Below are positions 7,320 to 10,698 of a stretch of 10,698 bases of DNA, in pieces; within the stretch, counting starts at the first letter, position 1, and each line of letters opens with the position of its first letter. The stretch comes from MedAcidi-G1 sp002294285 (lineage in GTDB: Bacteria; Actinomycetota; Acidimicrobiia; Acidimicrobiales; MedAcidi-G1): contig CAXEUY010000031.1 of assembly GCA_963999645.1 (NCBI GenBank), forward strand, positions 1 to 10,698. Reading direction: 5' to 3'. The translations under genes were made by a program, and so were the position numbers. The notes below the pieces were generated by a model. The model had not been told where the DNA came from, searched no databases, and saw only the letters and a list, made by a program, of their open reading frames with translations.

Positions 7320-9443
7320 ATGCGGAAAGAATTTCCCAAACTGCTATCTCAAGGAACTATAGGTGCAATGCGATTACGTAATCGCATCGTCATGCCTGCC
7401 ATGGATCAAAATAATTGCACCGAAGATGGTTTGATTACTGAAAAAACACTCCAACATTACGAGGACAGAGCAAAAGGTGGAGCAGGCTTATTAATTCTTG
7501 AAACTTCAGCGGTCAAATGGCCAGATGGTGCAACATCCAAGCATCAACCTTCTCTTTCAAGCGACCTAGCAATACCGGGGCTTACCCAACTTGCAGAAAG
7601 GGTTCACAAGCACGATGCACATATGATTGTTCAAGCTTGTCACCACGGAAGAATTTCTGGACTTGACATTTCTCGAGATGTTTCCGTTCTTGTTCCTTCA
7701 ATCCCAATTCCTTCTTTTGACACTCTAGGCATGGCTATCAATACTACTGATGAAGAGTTGTTGAAAATGGCAACCCTTACAGGTGGAAAATTACCTAACT
7801 TTAAGGAAGCTTCTTCAGAAGAATTAGAAGAAATCATCGACGCATTCGTCGATGCGGCATTAAGAATAAAAAAATCGAATCTTGACGGTATTGAAATCCA
7901 TGCTGCTCATGGATACCTAATTTCAACTTTTCTTTCAAAAGCCTGGAATAGAAGGAGCGACGAGTGGGGTGGGTCACACGAAAATAGAACAAAATTATTA
8001 AGTCAAATAATTAAGAAAATTAGAGAAAACTGCGGTTCCGACTTCGCGATTGTCGTGAGAATAGATGGTCAAGAATACGGAATTGAAAATGGAATAACTG
8101 TCGAGGAGGCTTCAGCAACCGCAATTATTGCTGAAAAATCCGGAGCAGATGCAATTCATGTTTCTGCTATTTCATCATCCGGAACTGGGGTTGGCTTTAC
8201 CGATGGTCCTTTACCTTGGGAGAAATGTCAATACTCTGAGTTTGCTGGAAGGATTCAATCTGTAATCAACATTCCGGTAATTGCCGTTGGTCGGATAGAA
8301 CCTGAAGATGCAGAAGAACTTATTTCGAATAATGTCTGTGAATTTGTGGCAATGGGGAGGCAATTGCTTGCTGATTCTGAACTACCGAATCATCTGATCA
8401 ACAGGGAGCCTGAAAAAATCCGTCCGTGTATAAATTGTTTCGTTTGCGTTGCTCAAAACTTTTGGAATGGTGAACCGGTCTGTGCCGTCAACGCACGTTT
8501 AGGTAACTACGATACAAAAATTGAAAACGCCAAAAGGTCAAAAAATGTCGTCATTGTCGGGGCAGGTCCTGCTGGCTTGGAGTGTGCGCGAGTGGCTTCA
8601 AACCGAGGTCACGAAGTAACCCTGCTTGAAAAAATGGAGAGTTTGGGAGGAACAACTCTATTTTCTTCACTAACCACTCCAAAAAATGGCGAACTGATCA
8701 ATTGGTTCGAAACAGTACTGAAAGATAGTGAAGTACTTATAAAAAAGGGGTTTGTCGCTGATACAGATTCAATAATGTCTCTCAGCCCAGATGTAGTTGT
8801 AATTGCTACAGGTTCAGGTGCTTCAAAGAGTAGTCTCAAAGGTTCCGAACTTAAACATGTCTTAACAAGAGATCAATTAAGGTCACTTTTGCAAAAAACC
8901 AGAACTTCTAAAATACCTCAGGAAATTAAGAAACTAAATCAAATAATTCTGTGGACCGCGCAGAAACTTGGATTACTCAAAGACATGCGGAAAATCAGAA
9001 AACTATCAAAATTCTGGATGCCAATTGGTAGAAACGTAGTTGTTATTGGTGGAGGCTTGGTTGGGATGGAAGTGTCACATTTCCTTGCCGAAAGGAATCG
9101 AACTGTCACAGTGATAGAAAATGGACCTGTTATGGCAACCGAAATGGCACATCCGCGAAGATGGAGGACTCTCCATCAAATCTCCCTGTCCGGCGTTAAA
9201 TTACACAACAACGCTGAAGTAATTGAGATTAAAGAAAACACAGTGGTTTTCAGTAAAGATGGAAATGAATTTGAGATCCCTGCAGACTCAGTGATTCTTG
9301 CGGAGGGAATCGAAACAAATCGAACAATGTTTGAACAATTTCTAGAGTCGGGGATTGAAACTCACATAATTGGTGACGCTGAGAGTATTGGATACATCCA
9401 AGGAGCTATAAACTCAGGAAACAGGGTGGGTAATCTTCTCTAA
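7320..9443 (+). CDS. FMN/4Fe-4S/FAD oxidoreductase of the OYE / 2,4-dienoyl-CoA reductase / TMA dehydrogenase type
   Basis: A 707-residue multidomain flavoprotein. Residues 1-365 form an Old Yellow Enzyme FMN barrel: LRNRIVMPAM (19-28), the segment IHAAHGYLISTFLS (193-206) with His194/His197, and RRSDEWGGSHENR (211-223). The 4Fe-4S motif is Cys370, Cys373, Cys376 and Cys388 (CX2CX2CX11C), closer to trimethylamine dehydrogenase (CX2CX2CX12C) than to FadH (CX2CX3C). The second half carries two dinucleotide motifs, GAGPAG (414-419) and GGGLVG (577-582), and a closing IIGDA (683-687). About 50 helical, Lys/Arg-rich residues (520-569) are inserted before the second motif. The TMADH catalytic Tyr169 position seems to be His194, so it is not TMADH in the strict sense. 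StcD-like N-methylproline demethylases have this architecture, which would suit betaine use; that is inference. ATG 7320 has only a poor RBS, but the N-terminus fits the family. Homologs in the wider family also reduce enoates, so the reaction is open. Confidence 0.88.
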   Translation: MRKEFPKLLSQGTIGAMRLRNRIVMPAMDQNNCTEDGLITEKTLQHYEDRAKGGAGLLILETSAVKWPDGATSKHQPSLSSDLAIPGLTQLAERVHKHDAHMIVQACHHGRISGLDISRDVSVLVPSIPIPSFDTLGMAINTTDEELLKMATLTGGKLPNFKEASSEELEEIIDAFVDAALRIKKSNLDGIEIHAAHGYLISTFLSKAWNRRSDEWGGSHENRTKLLSQIIKKIRENCGSDFAIVVRIDGQEYGIENGITVEEASATAIIAEKSGADAIHVSAISSSGTGVGFTDGPLPWEKCQYSEFAGRIQSVINIPVIAVGRIEPEDAEELISNNVCEFVAMGRQLLADSELPNHLINREPEKIRPCINCFVCVAQNFWNGEPVCAVNARLGNYDTKIENAKRSKNVVIVGAGPAGLECARVASNRGHEVTLLEKMESLGGTTLFSSLTTPKNGELINWFETVLKDSEVLIKKGFVADTDSIMSLSPDVVVIATGSGASKSSLKGSELKHVLTRDQLRSLLQKTRTSKIPQEIKKLNQIILWTAQKLGLLKDMRKIRKLSKFWMPIGRNVVVIGGGLVGMEVSHFLAERNRTVTVIENGPVMATEMAHPRRWRTLHQISLSGVKLHNNAEVIEIKENTVVFSKDGNEFEIPADSVILAEGIETNRTMFEQFLESGIETHIIGDAESIGYIQGAINSGNRVGNLL
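7368..7387 (+). repeat. Perfect 20-bp palindrome inside the flavoprotein gene
   Basis: Each strand reads ATGCGATTAC then GTAATCGCAT, a gapless 20-bp dyad starting 48 nt after the A of the start codon and covering codons 17-23 (M-R-L-R-N-R-I). A gapless palindrome this long is the usual shape of a dimeric repressor or activator site, but the encoded LRNRIV motif is conserved in the family and constrains the bases. The symmetry is observed; the function is not shown. Confidence 0.6.
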
Positions 9444-9452
9444 GTTAACTAC

Positions 9453-9459
9453 TTGAGGT
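9453..9459 (+). promoter_or_regulatory. Ribosome binding site of the P450 gene
   Basis: TTGAGGT with a GAGG core, 7 nt before ATG 9467, inside the 23-nt gap after the flavoprotein stop. It fixes the P450 start and has the same GAGGT spacing as the fhs RBS. Confidence 0.65.
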
Positions 9460-9466
9460 AAATAAT

Positions 9467-10698
9467 ATGGATACAAATGATGGAATTGATTCAAACCCTT
9501 CATGGAACCCTTTCGATCCAGATTTCCTGATTAACCCTTACCCTCACTATGAACTGTTACGTGATAAGGACCCTGTCCATCGGACCCCTTTCGGTAATCT
9601 TGTTGTAACTCGTTTCGATGACGTGTTTGAAGTTTTGAGAAACCCAAACACCTCTGTTGAACGTGACCGCGCTGGAATTGAAATACCTGAACATATAAAA
9701 AAACTGCAGGAACATTCCATGGATCGACCTCCATCAATACTTATGCTCGACCCTCCTGAACACACACGTCTTCGCAAACTAGTTCAGAGAACTTTCACAC
9801 CTAGAGGTATTGAAAAAATGCGTCATCTCACAACTGAAATCGTGGATGATTTACTCGTTCAGTTAGCAGAGAAAAAAGAAGTCGACCTAATTAAGGATTT
9901 TGCCTTTGTTGTTCCTTTTGTTGTTATACATTCCATGCTGGGCCTTCCAGACGCCGACATGCTAAATGTCAGAGAATGGTCACAAACTTTGGTTCAAACT
10001 CTTGAACCAAACATCACTCCCGAACAGGTTGACGAAGCTATCTGGGGTGGATCACAGTTAAACGAATACCTAACAGAGGCTCTTGCATGGAAGAGAAACA
10101 AGCCAGGGGACGATTTACTTTCTGACTTAATTGCAGTTGAAGAAGGCGGAGAGGGTCTTACTGAACCGGAACTCCTTTCAATGATTAGTCTCCTTTTTGT
10201 AGCTGGTCATGAAACAACGGTGAACTTAATTGGAAATGGAACCCATTCGCTTATTAATAATCCTGATCAATTTCAATTAGTCTTAAATGACCCTTCAGTT
10301 GATGAAACAATGGTTGATGAACTTTTACGCTTCGACAGCCCGGTGCAGAATTCAGGGAGACAACTTTTGGAAGATGTCGAACTGTCGGAAATGCAGGTTA
10401 AAGCGGGAGAGATAGTTTTAACTGCTTTGGGAAGTGCTAATAGAGATCCTAGATTCTGGGGTGAAACTGCACATGAACTTGATGTTAGGAGAGAAGACGC
10501 TTCCAGACATGTCTCTTTCGGTAGCGGGGTTCACTACTGCTTGGGGGCAGCTTTGGCAAAAATGGAAGGTGAAATTGCTGTAACTAGGCTAATTAGACGT
10601 TTTCCTAATCTTTCAATCACCGAAGAACCTACATTTAACTCTAGGATTATTCTTCGTGGGAGAGAGAAAATTTTGATTGACTTGGACGTACCAGTAGA
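9467..10698 (+). CDS. Cytochrome P450 (soluble bacterial type, 3' end cut by window)
   Basis: The frame from ATG 9467 stays open to the right edge and gives 410 residues. Bacterial P450s are usually about 400-420 residues, so only the last few should be missing. Motifs are DPPEHTRLRKL (95-105, C-helix), the I-helix AGHETT (246-251) with the oxygen-activating acid/Thr region, the K-helix ExxR as E285-L-L-R288, and the heme loop FGSGVHYCLG (351-360) with Cys358 as heme thiolate. There is no membrane anchor or fused reductase domain, so it is a soluble class I-type enzyme needing separate ferredoxin and reductase, neither of which is in the window. It would insert oxygen into an organic substrate; hydroxylation or O-/N-demethylation are both possible. 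It lies 23 nt after the flavoprotein gene and is probably co-transcribed. The CYP family and substrate cannot be assigned. Confidence 0.95.
   Translation, partial: MDTNDGIDSNPSWNPFDPDFLINPYPHYELLRDKDPVHRTPFGNLVVTRFDDVFEVLRNPNTSVERDRAGIEIPEHIKKLQEHSMDRPPSILMLDPPEHTRLRKLVQRTFTPRGIEKMRHLTTEIVDDLLVQLAEKKEVDLIKDFAFVVPFVVIHSMLGLPDADMLNVREWSQTLVQTLEPNITPEQVDEAIWGGSQLNEYLTEALAWKRNKPGDDLLSDLIAVEEGGEGLTEPELLSMISLLFVAGHETTVNLIGNGTHSLINNPDQFQLVLNDPSVDETMVDELLRFDSPVQNSGRQLLEDVELSEMQVKAGEIVLTALGSANRDPRFWGETAHELDVRREDASRHVSFGSGVHYCLGAALAKMEGEIAVTRLIRRFPNLSITEEPTFNSRIILRGREKILIDLDVPV
9988..10011 (+). repeat. 10-bp perfect inverted repeat inside the P450 gene
   Basis: TTTGGTTCAA (9988-9997) and TTGAACCAAA (10002-10011) are exact reverse complements around the 4-nt loop ACTC. 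In mRNA this is a 10-bp hairpin about 520 nt into the coding region. It could slow translation or be a chance product of the Q-T-L-V-Q-T-L-E-P-N coding stretch. No function is claimed. Confidence 0.5.

Noticed and set aside
7368..7370. ATG 7368 as the true start of the flavoprotein gene.
   Set aside because: It would remove the first 16 residues, which match the usual N-terminus of the FMN barrel (F-x-K-L-L-S...I-G), so ATG 7320 is kept.
7835..7854. 8-bp inverted repeat with loop CATT in the flavoprotein gene.
   Set aside because: It encodes an ordinary I-I-D-A-F-V-D-A helix, and repeats of this length are expected about once or more by chance in a window this size when loop lengths vary.
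9531..9777. Minus-strand open frames opposite the start of the P450 gene.
   Set aside because: They are fully covered by the P450 frame, which has intact family motifs, and the translated products look like random low-information sequence.
1..10698. Mobile elements, CRISPR arrays, tRNA or rRNA genes.
   Set aside because: I saw no transposase or integrase motifs, terminal repeats, regularly spaced repeats or RNA gene signatures on either strand.

Overview
The window is 10.7 kb of bacterial DNA, moderately AT-rich by eye, with every supported gene on the + strand. Seven genes are complete or nearly so, and a cut-off gene lies at the left edge. Gaps are very short (overlaps of 4 and 8 nt, gaps of 1 to 95 nt), which suggests one or two operons. 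The formate-THF ligase and methylene-THF reductase look to me more like actinobacterial/Gram-positive relatives than the standard proteobacterial forms. The gene set also resembles clusters of aerobic marine and soil bacteria that use methylated amines. An AT-rich environmental bacterium, perhaps a marine actinobacterium, is a reasonable guess, but taxonomy cannot be settled from this window.

Left block (1-4600): the C-terminus of a small protein, probably of the so-called virulence_fact family, is followed by a methyltetrahydrofolate:corrinoid methyltransferase, a ferredoxin-domain ASKHA protein (RamA-like reductive activator of corrinoid proteins) and a non-pyrrolysine MttB-family methyltransferase. 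Together these make most of a corrinoid-dependent demethylation system. MttB would take a methyl group from a quaternary amine to a Co(I) corrinoid protein, the MtrH-like enzyme would pass it to THF, and the RamA-like protein would rescue oxidised corrinoid. The corrinoid protein itself is not in the window.

Junction (4601-4695): this 95-bp gap is the longest in the window. It holds a candidate promoter overlapped by a three-armed inverted repeat that can form either of two mutually exclusive hairpins.

Right block (4696-10698): formate-THF ligase (fhs), methylene-THF reductase (metF), a 707-residue FMN/4Fe-4S/FAD oxidoreductase of the Old Yellow Enzyme/trimethylamine dehydrogenase superfamily, and a cytochrome P450 that runs off the right edge within a few residues of its expected end.

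Working model (inference): a methylated compound, possibly a betaine, is demethylated by the MttB system. Methyl-THF is oxidised through methylene-THF (MetF in reverse, then a FolD that is not in the window) to 10-formyl-THF, and Fhs releases formate while making ATP. The flavoprotein and the P450 would act on the remaining substrate, for example as oxidative demethylases or by modifying the backbone. The substrate is unknown. The two most distinctive non-coding signals are the three-armed repeat before fhs and a perfect 20-bp palindrome near the start of the flavoprotein gene.
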